Shown here piece after piece: positions 1 through 7,754 of a stretch of 33,984 bases of DNA; within the stretch, counting starts at the first letter, position 1; every line of letters starts with the position of its first letter. The notes beneath the pieces were generated by a model that did no database searches, was not told the DNA's origin, and was given only the letters and a program-made list of their open reading frames with translations. The position numbers and the translations under genes were made by a program. This DNA is from an uncultured Lachnospiraceae bacterium (GTDB taxonomy: Bacteria > Bacillota > Clostridia > Lachnospirales > Lachnospiraceae): NCBI GenBank assembly GCA_910577165.1, contig CAJTLX010000037.1, positions 1 through 33,984 on the forward strand, in the 5' to 3' direction.

Positions 1-2
1 AG

Positions 3-503
3 AGTGAAGAGGAAATCCTGTACCGCTATGATGCCTTTGGAACTTTGGTTGAAGTTACAGGGGATGCGGATAATTCGATCACTTACGCAGGATACCAATA
101 CGATAAAGAGAGCGGATTATATTATTTAAATGCCCGCTACTATGACAGTACAACCGCGAGATTTTTAACAGAAGATATTTATGCAGGCAAGGCAAATGAT
201 CCACTCAGTCTGCACCGCTATACCTACTGCGCGAATAATCCGCTGCGCTATACTGACCCGGATGGACATTTCTTTGGCGCGCTCTTCCGCTTTGTTGCTG
301 GTGCAGTCGTTGGCGCAGTCACCGAATACGTAACGCAGAAATTCATTGAAAAGCGCGACAAGATCAATGTCAAGGCAATCGTCTATGAAAGTGTAGTCGG
401 CAGTATTGCCTTGGTAATTGGCGGTATTGGCGAAGCAACGAAAACCATAAAAGGGGTAAAGAGTACAAAAACGGTTATCAAATTTTATGGGTGCGTAGTT
501 TAA
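3..503 (+). CDS. RHS-repeat protein, C-terminal part (5' end outside window)
   Basis: The frame is open from the left edge of the window, so this is the 3' end of a larger gene. It encodes the RHS-associated core: the segment YDKESGLYYLNARYYD is followed by RFLTEDIYAG, a block reading RYTYCANNPLRYTDPDGH and a hydrophobic, glycine-rich stretch. RHS proteins build a shell that encloses a variable C-terminal toxin released after the core. Here only about 75 residues follow the DPDGH motif, ending KSTKTVIKFYGCVV, which is too short for a usual toxin domain. The tip therefore looks truncated. A homologous copy of the post-core segment (DKINVKA.VYESVVG) recurs, damaged, from position 1300. Assignment to RHS is firm; loss of the toxin is inferred from length. 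Confidence 0.85.
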   Translation, partial: SEEEILYRYDAFGTLVEVTGDADNSITYAGYQYDKESGLYYLNARYYDSTTARFLTEDIYAGKANDPLSLHRYTYCANNPLRYTDPDGHFFGALFRFVAGAVVGAVTEYVTQKFIEKRDKINVKAIVYESVVGSIALVIGGIGEATKTIKGVKSTKTVIKFYGCVV

Positions 504-964
504 AAAAATAGATGATAAGCTTTTTTTAGATTAAAATCAGAACAATAACTACAAAACTTTGAGTTACATATAAATATGGAATTTCCTAGTATATGAGGTA
601 TAAGTTATGGAAGACAATAAAATTTAATATGAAGATTGAACCAGCATTTATAAAATACGCCCCTGATTAAAAATTAAGTCGGTGACTTGAAAATCAAGGA
701 GTGAAACAAAAGAAATTGAATCTTAGGTTTATGAGGTGTAATCTTTAAAGTGTTATAATTAAGACTATAATCATGATTACAAAAATATAGTATTATTCTG
801 CTAATTATTATACTATACATCATTAAAAATTGAATAAACTGAAATTTTATTTATTGTTATATTTAAGCAAAATAGGGTTATATATTTACTTGATAGCAAG
901 ATTGTATCACTTATCCATTTAAAAGTAACCAATAAAAATATTTAATTAAATAAGGAAACTTTTC
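504..964. other. AT-rich non-coding gap between RHS end and small ORF
   Basis: I see no convincing gene in this 461-base stretch. It is markedly AT-rich and stops are frequent in all frames. Two TATAAT hexamers lie at 754-759 and 766-771 on the plus strand and could serve the ORF at 965, but neither has a good -35 partner and such hexamers are expected by chance in sequence this AT-rich. It may be the decayed remains of the original toxin tip and immunity gene of the upstream RHS protein. Confidence 0.4.
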
Positions 965-1282
965 ATGAAAGAATATCGCTATAAGGATATTAAAGAAATA
1001 ACAGAAATAGGCATATTATTTAAAGATGACTTTAAATTATTATTCGAAGAATGCAGAAATGAATGGTGTATAGAACATAAAATTAAAAAAGAAGACTCCC
1101 ATTGTGTTGCAGAAAGGGACTGTTTAGCACAAATACCCTATTTTTTATTTTACTCAAAAAACAGAATAAAAGTTATCTTTGATGAAAAAGGCATTTTTTA
1201 TAAAAAGAAAAATGAAAACAATTTTCATGACTTACAATTCATCTTGTATAAATTCGGCTTTTCTTCTTATGATATGACTTAA
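965..1282 (+). CDS. Hypothetical small protein, candidate orphan RHS immunity protein
   Basis: This 105-residue protein starts at an ATG with AAGGAAA about 6 bases upstream. I do not recognise a family. The composition is lysine-, glutamate- and aromatic-rich with no signal peptide or membrane segment, so it is probably a small soluble cytoplasmic protein. Two cysteines lie close together near residues 48 and 53. Its base composition is much more AT-rich than the core genes of the window, as is common for acquired immunity genes. It sits between a truncated RHS tip and a displaced RHS remnant on the same strand, the usual place for an immunity gene of a polymorphic toxin. The function is inferred only from this position. 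Confidence 0.55.
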   Translation: MKEYRYKDIKEITEIGILFKDDFKLLFEECRNEWCIEHKIKKEDSHCVAERDCLAQIPYFLFYSKNRIKVIFDEKGIFYKKKNENNFHDLQFILYKFGFSSYDMT

Positions 1283-1299
1283 TATATATACTAATTTAG

Positions 1300-1603
1300 A
1301 AATACGACAAGATCAATGTTAAGGCAACTGTCTATGAAAGTGTGGTCGGTGATGTTACCTCCGCACTTGGCGGCGTTGGCGGAGCAGCGAAAAAGGCGGA
1401 GAAAACCATAAAAGTGGTAAAAAAACGCAGCAGACAGATTGGCAGATGCTGGAGTAAATACGGGAAACGTAGGCAGGAAAAGCAGTACTACTACTGCCCT
1501 TTCAAAGGGTAAAAAGTGCCAGTGCCAAAAAGGGTAGTCCAAGCCTGTCAAAGAACCAGTAAAAAATGCAGATCCGGACAAGCGGAAGTACACTTTTATG
1601 TAG
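1300..1603 (+). pseudogene. Displaced RHS C-terminal (tip) remnant, frameshifted
   Basis: From 1300 the frame reads KYDKINVKATVYESVVGDV, closely matching the post-core part of the RHS gene at about 352-400 (RDKINVKAIVYESVVG). A run of seven A at about 1419-1425 marks a frame change: the original frame stops at 1510-1512, while the next frame continues with NAADRLADAGVNTGN and a Lys/Cys-rich stretch. That frame meets a TAG at 1535-1537 and then reads KEPVKNADPDKRKYTF before TAG at 1601-1603. No start codon or ribosome binding site is seen. This is a broken, promoterless RHS tip of the kind left behind when C-terminal cassettes are exchanged. Confidence 0.7.
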
Positions 1604-1661
1604 TGCAGATCCAGTATGGCAAAATAATAAAGATAGTTTAGGACATAAAAAGGGATTAGAT

Positions 1662-2189
1662 ATGTTATCATTCCAAACTAGTAATGAATATAAAAAAGTA
1701 TGTATATGGAAAGATGAAGTACCATTTAAATATGTAGGTCTGAATGCTCTGCATTTGAGTGTAGAATCTGGTGATATCAATTGGCATATTGGAACAATTT
1801 GCATTGAAGTACAATTACATCCTCGTCATGTTAGCAATTATGCAATGGTGTGTATGAAGTACATAAGGAATAAAAAAAATAAAACAGATATAATTATTAA
1901 TTTTGGAAGAGACGCTCGTTTCTTTAAATCGCAAGTATTGCCTTTTAACAAAGAAGTAACCATTGGATTAGATAAAGAATTTGCAGATGCAATAGATGAG
2001 TTTTTTAAAGAATACCCATTATATAAATTACCTGGTGGTATTATAGAAATATTAAGTGGAGCATTTGACGGGGTAGGATCAAGTAATTTTGCATTAAAAA
2101 AAGTTATGAATATGTTATTGCTTGTATTTCAGCATATTGATGAATTTGACGATGATAAATTACAATATGAATTATTAAAACTTATGTGA
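1662..2189 (+). CDS. Hypothetical protein, candidate immunity protein of the displaced RHS tip
   Basis: I chose ATG 1662 because AAGGGA lies just upstream; the open frame extends to 1566 but those extra codons belong to the RHS remnant. The 175-residue product begins MLSFQTSNEYKKVCIW and appears soluble, with no signal peptide or clear membrane span. It contains a patterned alpha/beta-like sequence and a hydrophobic helix near the C-terminus (KVMNMLLLVFQHI). I do not recognise the family. The position directly after an RHS tip remnant, the AT-rich composition and the size all fit an immunity protein. Unlike its partner, the frame is intact, which suggests selection to keep protection after the toxin was lost. 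The function is an inference. Confidence 0.6.
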   Translation: MLSFQTSNEYKKVCIWKDEVPFKYVGLNALHLSVESGDINWHIGTICIEVQLHPRHVSNYAMVCMKYIRNKKNKTDIIINFGRDARFFKSQVLPFNKEVTIGLDKEFADAIDEFFKEYPLYKLPGGIIEILSGAFDGVGSSNFALKKVMNMLLLVFQHIDEFDDDKLQYELLKLM

Positions 2190-2286
2190 ATTTTATCTTT
2201 GGAAATGCAAAAATTTTTATCCAGTAGAGATTTGTTGACTGGTGAGTGTGATATGATCGAAAATAAAGATAAATTAAAATAAATAA

Positions 2287-2856
2287 CCTTCATTCCCCTC
2301 CACTGATGCCGCCGGAAATAAACTGGCTACAGAGATCAAAACATTGGATAAATCGCTTGTCGCCAGAGCAAAAAGGAAGTATAATATCCGTGGAGAAGTG
2401 ATTGCTGAAGTGAATGCGCTTGATGCAGTGATAAAATACATTTACAATAATGCAGAGAATACTATACAAGATCCGCGATACAAGGGGTAAGGGAATAATC
2501 TGCACTACCATCCAAACATTCTTGTCACAACCTCAAAAACTGTGACGAAACAGGCAAAAATAGAGGGGATCGCACTCTCCTACCGCTATGACATTTTCGG
2601 AAATATGGTCAGTTTGCGTGCTGGGGAGTATGAATACCGCTACTGTTATGACCTGGAGGGGCACTTATTTTCCAAGTCAGATAATCGCGGCATAATAAAG
2701 ACCCACACCTATGTCATACTCAGCAGATAGCAAACGGATGGAGTCGAGATAACGACTTATTATGCCTACATCGGATATCCAAACAAAAAAGCAGTGGGAT
2801 GGCAACGGATAAATAGATCAAGGGGGAATTATTATCATGGGTATTCCGATAAGTAA
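2287..2856 (+). pseudogene. RHS/YD-repeat remnant with two in-frame stops
   Basis: A single frame runs from 2287 to 2856 interrupted by TAA at 2488-2490 and TAG at 2728-2730. The first part (DAAGNKLATEIKTLDKSL onward) I do not recognise. The middle part reads SYRYDIFGNMVSLRAGEYEY then RYCYDLEGHL, which are classic YD-repeat units of RHS proteins. The last part (ITTYYAYIGYP to GNYYHGYSDK) ends at TAA 2854-2856, overlapping the start of the next ORF by 20 bases as toxin and immunity genes often do. Without a start or an uninterrupted frame it is a decayed RHS piece. Confidence 0.65.
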
Positions 2857-3439
2857 TATATCCTGGGATGAATTTAATCATCAGTTGAAAGAAGTTTTTG
2901 GCAAGAGAATGAGACTTGTAGATGATTTATCTTTCAATGTGATAATGCGACTTGATGTAGGGGGAGAATTTGTTAAGTTAAACGATATGGAATCCTTAGA
3001 TTGCTTACAATATATGCGTAAGATGGATGGAGAACTTTGTGTGATCACTGATTATTGTTACAAAAAGAAATGTGGACCGTTTCTTGTTGATGCAAGCGAA
3101 ATAAATAATTTTGTAAAGGATTTTCATGCTGAATATGGCGAAGTATTTTGTTCAACTGACGTGATTGTTATCAGCTTTACAGATAAGTTAATCTGGGTAT
3201 TGTTTCATGAGGGAATATGTTGGTTGAGCAAGGGGAATTACCCCTTCTCCACCACACTGAGAAGGAGCATCCCCCCCGTAGCAGTCCCACCATTGAGGAA
3301 TAGGTATCTCACAGGCTGGCTGTTCAGAAATCCGCCCTTGGCTTTTATCTCTATCGTTTCATCTCTTTCCCCTGTACGCAGTATCCCTTATTACATCGGA
3401 CTGCATATTCTCAAAAAAAATGGTATGCCTTGCGGATAA
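2837..3439 (+). CDS. Candidate orphan immunity protein, probable lost native stop
   Basis: The ATG at 2837 has AAGGGGG about 11 bases upstream and overlaps the end of the RHS remnant. Residues 1-133 look like a genuine soluble protein, with CVITDYCYKKKCGPF and a terminal segment IWVLFHEGICWLSKG. From memory, similar small proteins accompany RHS genes in related Clostridia and end near that point. After about position 3240 the translation becomes Pro/Arg/Leu-rich, and from 3359 it is antisense to the end of the hipA-like gene, so those residues are unlikely to be native. I infer that a recombination junction near 3240 removed the original stop codon. A small perfect stem (CCTTCTC/GAGAAGG) follows at 3243-3265. 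The immunity role is inferred from context. Confidence 0.5.
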   Translation: MGIPISNISWDEFNHQLKEVFGKRMRLVDDLSFNVIMRLDVGGEFVKLNDMESLDCLQYMRKMDGELCVITDYCYKKKCGPFLVDASEINNFVKDFHAEYGEVFCSTDVIVISFTDKLIWVLFHEGICWLSKGNYPFSTTLRRSIPPVAVPPLRNRYLTGWLFRNPPLAFISIVSSLSPVRSIPYYIGLHILKKNGMPCG

Positions 3440-4612
3440 CACCATTTTCTCAAGCATCCTTACCCTGCCCTTTAATGCCTTGCACAGCGCATTGCACCGG
3501 GCTTCGTCCACAAACATGGAACCTTTTACAATCCCCTTCAATTCCTCGTCAATTCCAGCCAATGCAGAAAAATCAAGCCATGTAAAATCCGTAACCAATT
3601 TAATCTGTTCCTCATGGCTGCTCTTAAATGGCTTGCAGATTGCCTTTGTCCCCGCATAAATCATCGCGGTCGGCCAATCAAACCAGAGGGATGTTCCGCT
3701 GTCATAAATTGGGGCAGCTCCGACATACTCCAACGTGTCCGCCCGCCGAATAATACCGAAATTGTTCTGGTGTCTGTCCTCATTAACAATAAGATAATCC
3801 AATACAATCATCCGGTCAACCACCTCCCTTACACCGGGAACCCCTAATTTCTCACAACAATTAAGATAATGTCGGTACACTGATACATGATTTGGCTTCT
3901 TTTCTGTCTGCATAATATACCATGCGGAAATCAGTTCTGTATCCGGAGTGATAAAATCCTCACACATACTGTACGGAAAAGCATCCATTTTCTCCAAATC
4001 CGGATCTGTCATCAGGGTGTAGACAACATGGGGGATACCAAGCCTTTCGCAAATGCGGCTTGCCAGCACCTCATTGTACGGCTCCTGGCAGGTCGCTCCA
4101 CTTCCTCCTTTAAGCAGATAACGTTTCCCATCAAAAACCAACCATCTTTTCTTCAGCCATCCGTCCGTCGTATTATCCGGGGACATCAGATCGATATTAC
4201 TGCCGCATTTGTCCTCCCCAAACAAAATATCGCCCACATCCTTAGAAAACAGATTTTCAAAAAAATTGACCTGCTCCCAGGAAAGTTCGGAATCTACCGG
4301 GCATATCCAATATTGATCGGACAGACTCAATCCTAAACATTTTTCTGCTAATAACTGCGTGTTTGGCCTATGCAGTTTCATCAGGGCATCCTGTATCCCT
4401 AAACGGCTTTCCGGGATTGTCCGCCCCCGCCACCACTCGTTCAATGCGCTACGGTCAATGGTCTGTTTTCTGACCGGGATACCGACCGGCACATGAGCAA
4501 TTTCTTTTACTGCGCCAATAAAAGCGATAGCCCCGGATGCAACATCCAGTGATATCTCCACAACGGGGATATTTTTATGCATTAGCATATAAGGTATAAA
4601 AAGTTTTGACAT
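3359..4612 (-). CDS. HipA-like serine/threonine kinase, solitary
   Basis: This 417-residue protein resembles HipA-type kinases. Visible elements are the nucleotide-binding segment YLLKGGSGATCQEPYNEVLA with its lysine near residue 170, the catalytic-loop sequence IVNEDRHQNNFG, and a metal-binding YDSGTSLWFD that corresponds to the DFG position. HipA kinases phosphorylate translation factors such as glutamyl-tRNA synthetase and usually pair with a HipB DNA-binding antitoxin. No HipB-like gene is adjacent. The start at 4612 is set by AAAGGAG ten bases upstream; the frame is open to 4720 but that part lies in the leader. Neighbours are decayed RHS pieces on the opposite strand and a broken flavodoxin gene upstream. 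Kinase fold is likely; target and toxicity are unknown. Confidence 0.8.
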   Translation of the reverse strand: MSKLFIPYMLMHKNIPVVEISLDVASGAIAFIGAVKEIAHVPVGIPVRKQTIDRSALNEWWRGRTIPESRLGIQDALMKLHRPNTQLLAEKCLGLSLSDQYWICPVDSELSWEQVNFFENLFSKDVGDILFGEDKCGSNIDLMSPDNTTDGWLKKRWLVFDGKRYLLKGGSGATCQEPYNEVLASRICERLGIPHVVYTLMTDPDLEKMDAFPYSMCEDFITPDTELISAWYIMQTEKKPNHVSVYRHYLNCCEKLGVPGVREVVDRMIVLDYLIVNEDRHQNNFGIIRRADTLEYVGAAPIYDSGTSLWFDWPTAMIYAGTKAICKPFKSSHEEQIKLVTDFTWLDFSALAGIDEELKGIVKGSMFVDEARCNALCKALKGRVRMLEKMVLSARHTIFFENMQSDVIRDTAYRGKR

Positions 4613-4672
4613 AATTTTATTTTCTCCTTTCAGATCCTTCACCAGCTTAGAGTACACCTGGAAGAAGAAGTA

Positions 4673-4718
4673 GGACAGGTTTCCTATCCAGTCGCAAAAA
4701 CTTAATTGGAACCTGCCC
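4673..4718 (-). repeat. Imperfect inverted repeat in the hipA-like leader
   Basis: On the minus strand GGGCAGGTTCC (4718-4708) is mirrored by GGAAACCTGTCC (4684-4673) across about 23 bases. It lies between the promoter and the ribosome binding site of the hipA-like gene, inside an open frame continuous with it. It could be an operator for autorepression or an RNA hairpin controlling translation. The sequence alone cannot separate these. Confidence 0.45.
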
Positions 4719-4735
4719 ATCCAGCGTCTAACAAC

Positions 4736-4764
4736 ATTATACTATGCTTTGAAAACATTTGCAA
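4736..4764 (-). promoter_or_regulatory. Sigma-A-type promoter for the hipA-like gene
   Basis: On the minus strand TTGCAA (4764-4759) and TATAAT (4741-4736) are separated by exactly 17 bases. Transcription should begin near 4729, about 115 bases before the ATG at 4612, leaving a leader that contains the inverted repeat. The -10 box overlaps the end of the broken flavodoxin gene. Confidence 0.65.
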
Positions 4765-5289
4765 TCATTTGACGATTTATCAATATCTGCTTTTCCATTT
4801 TTCTGCACCTTCATTTCTGCAAAATCACACCAAGATAATGCCCAGCCACAATAAATACAATCTTCCAGTGCATCCCAGTATGCAGGGACATCAAAATAAG
4901 CCCCAATAGGAAAAAAATATAAGGCTCTTTGGGTACAATCTCATAAATATCTGCCGAAAGCCCGTCTGCAATCAACTCCACCATGCCTTTTGTTGTATTG
5001 GTAGCAGAAAAATAAGCCACCAAAACCTTTTTTCCCTCCTTCGAATAGTCTTCTTCCCTGTCTCCTGTTCTCTCAAAACTGTCCCTGGATTTGCTGCTTC
5101 CCCTTCGCCGCTTTCTAGTTTTGTGGCTACCTCCAGTGTGCTGGTAACTATCGGTTCTGTGACCGCTCCCGATGTGCTAGTAACTGCCTGCTCTGTATCC
5201 ACCGTTTCCGGCTTGCTGTCCTTTCCACAAGCCACAAGGGACATTACCATCAAAAAAGTCAATAAAACCGCTGCAAATTTCTTCATCAT
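4737..5289 (-). pseudogene. Flavodoxin-type lipoprotein, broken by two frameshifts
   Basis: The gene starts at ATG 5289 (AAGAGGAA upstream) with a lipoprotein signal, MMKKFAAVLLTFLMVMSLVAC, followed by a Thr/Ser/Glu-rich linker. The frame then ends in nonsense, while a second frame supplies EDYSKEGKKVLVAYFSATNTTKGM, the first strand and phosphate-binding loop of flavodoxins. The switch can be explained by one base in the run of four C at 5100-5103. A second switch fits the run of seven A at 4911-4917, after which a third frame reads PIGAYFDVPAYWDALEDC and a Cys/Trp-rich tail to TAA 4739-4737. Even when rejoined it is too short for a complete flavodoxin, so an internal deletion is also likely. 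Sequencing error at the homopolymers cannot be excluded. A 13-base palindrome (CCTGAAGTTCAGG, 5393-5405) upstream is a possible operator. Confidence 0.7.
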
Positions 5290-5473
5290 ATAATTCCTCT
5301 TATTTTTTATATTTTGTTTCCTGTGTGTTCGATAAATTTCGTTGTTGCCAGACTAAGGGGCTGCTGTTTCTTCCATACAATCGCACTGTTTGCCTGAAGT
5401 TCAGGAAACAATGGGTGATAAATGATTTATAATACTTGACACTTCTACTCCTATATGAATTTTAACTATCGTA

Positions 5474-7198
5474 TCAATTTGGAAGACTTGAGGCCACACA
5501 AAGTGTCCCCCATCCAATCTGCGGATTCGGATACTCTCTAAACCCCGCCAGTTTCCCTGCCCCCCTCCTCAAAAATGCTTTCACCTTCTCCCCATACAAA
5601 TACGTATCATTTCCTTCCACAATCCCCCACTGCATCATAAGTGCAGCCGCCCCTGTGACAAACGGCGCAGCCATGGAAGTTCCGGTCTTTAAACTGTACC
5701 CACCTCCCGGCGCAGCTGTCAAAATATCTACCCCCGGCGCGACAAGATCCGGTTTATTCTGTTTTGTTCCTACGGCAAAACCCCGTCCCGAAAAATATGC
5801 ATAACTCCCCGTCCCAGAATCATACGCCCCCACGGAAATAACGCTTGCCGCCGTGGAGGGAATGGTAAGCGTTGTCTCCGGTGTTCCGCGCAGGAAGCCA
5901 GTCTCCTTCGCCACCGCCTCACTTCCTGGAAGCCACAGGCGGTATTCCCCCGAAATAATACGGATGGGGGTTAATATAAGCCGCCAACTTCCTCCGGTGA
6001 TCATACCCGCCATCGGCAAAAAGGCAAAATAAATTTCCTGATTTACAGAATACGGTTTTGGTTCCCCGTAATAAATCGCCACTTTCGTTGTGTCCAACAC
6101 CGCTTCACGTACTTGTCCCGGTCGCACACTTCCACTTCCCTCCTGTATCAGTTCCCGATCTCCGTTCGGCGCGACTAACTCAATTCGAAATTCATCCGCA
6201 AAATTTTTCCAGAGCTGCAAAGTCAGCGATCGCTCCCCCACACCAACTAAAAATTCTTCCATTCGCGCACCCTCACTTAAATTTCCTTCTGTATGTCCCC
6301 TTGCTGCGCCCTCATTGCCCGTCCCTACAATAATGCAGTTTCTTCCAAAATTTGACACTTCATTTAAATACTGTTCCAAAAGCGAAGTTCCATCATGCGC
6401 ACCGTAATTATTTCCAAAACTTAAATTGATGGCGATGGGCATATGTCTTGCTGCTGCCTCGCGCACCAAAAAATCCATTGCGGTCATCAAATTGGTCGTG
6501 CGCGGAAAAGAATTTCCTACTGAATTTCCGAGCTTTACTACCATCAGATCACTTTCATAGGCTACGCCGCGATACCTTCCGCCCGAAGCCCTGCCATTTC
6601 CCGCCGCAATTCCTGCCACTGCTGTGCCATGTCCAGAAATATCCGTTGCAGGCACAATGGAAAGCCGTTCCGACACACTTCCTGCGCGAAGTGCCCGGTT
6701 AATCTCCTCCCTGGTATAAATTTGCCCTGCACTCTGATCCCAATACAATTCAATACGCGTTGTCCCATCGGTATTCCGGAAATCCGGATGGGCGTAATCA
6801 ATACCCGAATCCACAATTCCGATAAGAACCCCTTTTCCTGTCAGCATAAATTGATTTGTTTCTCGAACATATACTGGAAGGCAAGATGCTGCTGCCGAAT
6901 CCTCCAACTCAAAATACAGCCGGTTCGGTTTTTCCGCAAACTCGATCTCCGGCTGTAAAAGAAATTCCTCTATTTTTTCCTGCGCAATCGTGACGATCGC
7001 ATAATAATTGATTAGCAGAACAGCCTCAAATCCGAGTAGTTCTGCTAATTTCTTCAGATCCCCATTATATTTTACAATCAGTTCCCAGCGGTTTGTCGCT
7101 GCATCATATCCCGTGCTTAATGCCGCAGAACTTACTCTCTCCGCTTCTGGAAGAGAGATCGCCAAATTTAGGGAATTATCCGCCTTGCCGCTCTCCAT
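5474..7198 (-). CDS. Csp-like S8 family (subtilisin) serine protease
   Basis: The 574-residue protein carries the full subtilisin catalytic set: Asp130 in IVDSGIDY, His190 in SGHGTAVAG, the oxyanion Asn295 in GTGNEG and Ser508 in GTSMAAP. Residues 1-115 resemble a prodomain, and about 300-440, between the Asn and Ser motifs, form a long beta-rich insert. Prodomain, insert and total length match the clostridial Csp family, which processes the spore cortex hydrolase SleC in Clostridium perfringens and C. difficile; many Lachnospiraceae carry paralogues of unknown role. No signal peptide is visible. GGAGAGGT precedes ATG 7198. All catalytic residues are present, unlike C. difficile CspC or CspA. 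A receiver protein lies 118 bases upstream on the same strand. The substrate is not evident. Confidence 0.85.
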   Translation of the reverse strand: MESGKADNSLNLAISLPEAERVSSAALSTGYDAATNRWELIVKYNGDLKKLAELLGFEAVLLINYYAIVTIAQEKIEEFLLQPEIEFAEKPNRLYFELEDSAAASCLPVYVRETNQFMLTGKGVLIGIVDSGIDYAHPDFRNTDGTTRIELYWDQSAGQIYTREEINRALRAGSVSERLSIVPATDISGHGTAVAGIAAGNGRASGGRYRGVAYESDLMVVKLGNSVGNSFPRTTNLMTAMDFLVREAAARHMPIAINLSFGNNYGAHDGTSLLEQYLNEVSNFGRNCIIVGTGNEGAARGHTEGNLSEGARMEEFLVGVGERSLTLQLWKNFADEFRIELVAPNGDRELIQEGSGSVRPGQVREAVLDTTKVAIYYGEPKPYSVNQEIYFAFLPMAGMITGGSWRLILTPIRIISGEYRLWLPGSEAVAKETGFLRGTPETTLTIPSTAASVISVGAYDSGTGSYAYFSGRGFAVGTKQNKPDLVAPGVDILTAAPGGGYSLKTGTSMAAPFVTGAAALMMQWGIVEGNDTYLYGEKVKAFLRRGAGKLAGFREYPNPQIGWGTLCVASSLPN

Positions 7199-7316
7199 AC
7201 CTCTCCAATCCGCATTTTTAGGGCATTATCCAAATAGAATTCCCTTTATTCTATGCGGCGTTCAAAACAAAATACACTCGTCGGACAGCATTATCGGCAA
7301 TTATTCTGCAGCAAAT

Positions 7317-7673
7317 TTATCCCTCCACTGCCGTAAGCAGTTCCTGCGGCTTAAACGGCTTTTTAATATACCCGTCTGCATTTAATTCCCGGATGGCATC
7401 ACTGACCTCGGACTCCTCATTTCCCGTTAGAAAAAGCACCTTCATCCCTTCCCCAAGTCCCTCCTGACGAATCTGGGCAAGTGTTTCAATCCCATTTTTC
7501 TCCGGCATCTCCACATCTAAAAGCAGCACATCAAATGCGGCATCTTTTAGCAATCTTATTCCCTCGTCCCCACTCTGGGCAGTCTCCACCTCATGCTGCC
7601 CTTTTTTTAACATCATCCCTGCAAGTTTGCGGTTCATCGCATCGTCATCCACAATCAATATTTTTTTGCCCAT
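7317..7673 (-). CDS. Stand-alone response-regulator receiver (CheY-like)
   Basis: The 118-residue protein is a single receiver domain: acidic cluster DDD near residues 9-11, phosphoacceptor Asp53 in LLLDVEMP, Thr83 in FLTGN and Lys105 in KKPF. There is no output domain, so it must act by protein contact, as in CheY or Spo0F. The start at 7673 is chosen over 7703 because AAAGGAG lies six bases upstream. No histidine kinase is adjacent. It is on the same strand as the Csp-like protease 118 bases downstream and the btu-like genes 81 bases upstream, so co-transcription is possible but not shown. The partner kinase cannot be told from the sequence. Confidence 0.85.
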   Translation of the reverse strand: MGKKILIVDDDAMNRKLAGMMLKKGQHEVETAQSGDEGIRLLKDAAFDVLLLDVEMPEKNGIETLAQIRQEGLGEGMKVLFLTGNEESEVSDAIRELNADGYIKKPFKPQELLTAVEG

Positions 7674-7754
7674 TGGTAACTCCTTTCCTTGGCGGCTTCC
7701 CACATCGTTTAAATTTAATGCGCCATATAAATATTCTGCCTTTATCTTAGCCTA

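Noticed and set aside
1291..1671. 126-residue minus-strand frame opposite the RHS remnant
   Set aside because: The plus strand shows clear homology to the RHS tip; the antisense frame is hydrophobic by composition and has no start signals.
4811..5023. Independent 70-residue membrane protein
   Set aside because: Its first 40 residues are the flavodoxin FMN-loop region and the hydrophobic tail appears only because of a frameshift at a run of seven A.
5393..5441. TTGACA at 5436-5441 as a plus-strand promoter
   Set aside because: No acceptable -10 at 16-18 bases and no plus-strand gene downstream; only the nearby 13-base palindrome is kept as a possible operator.
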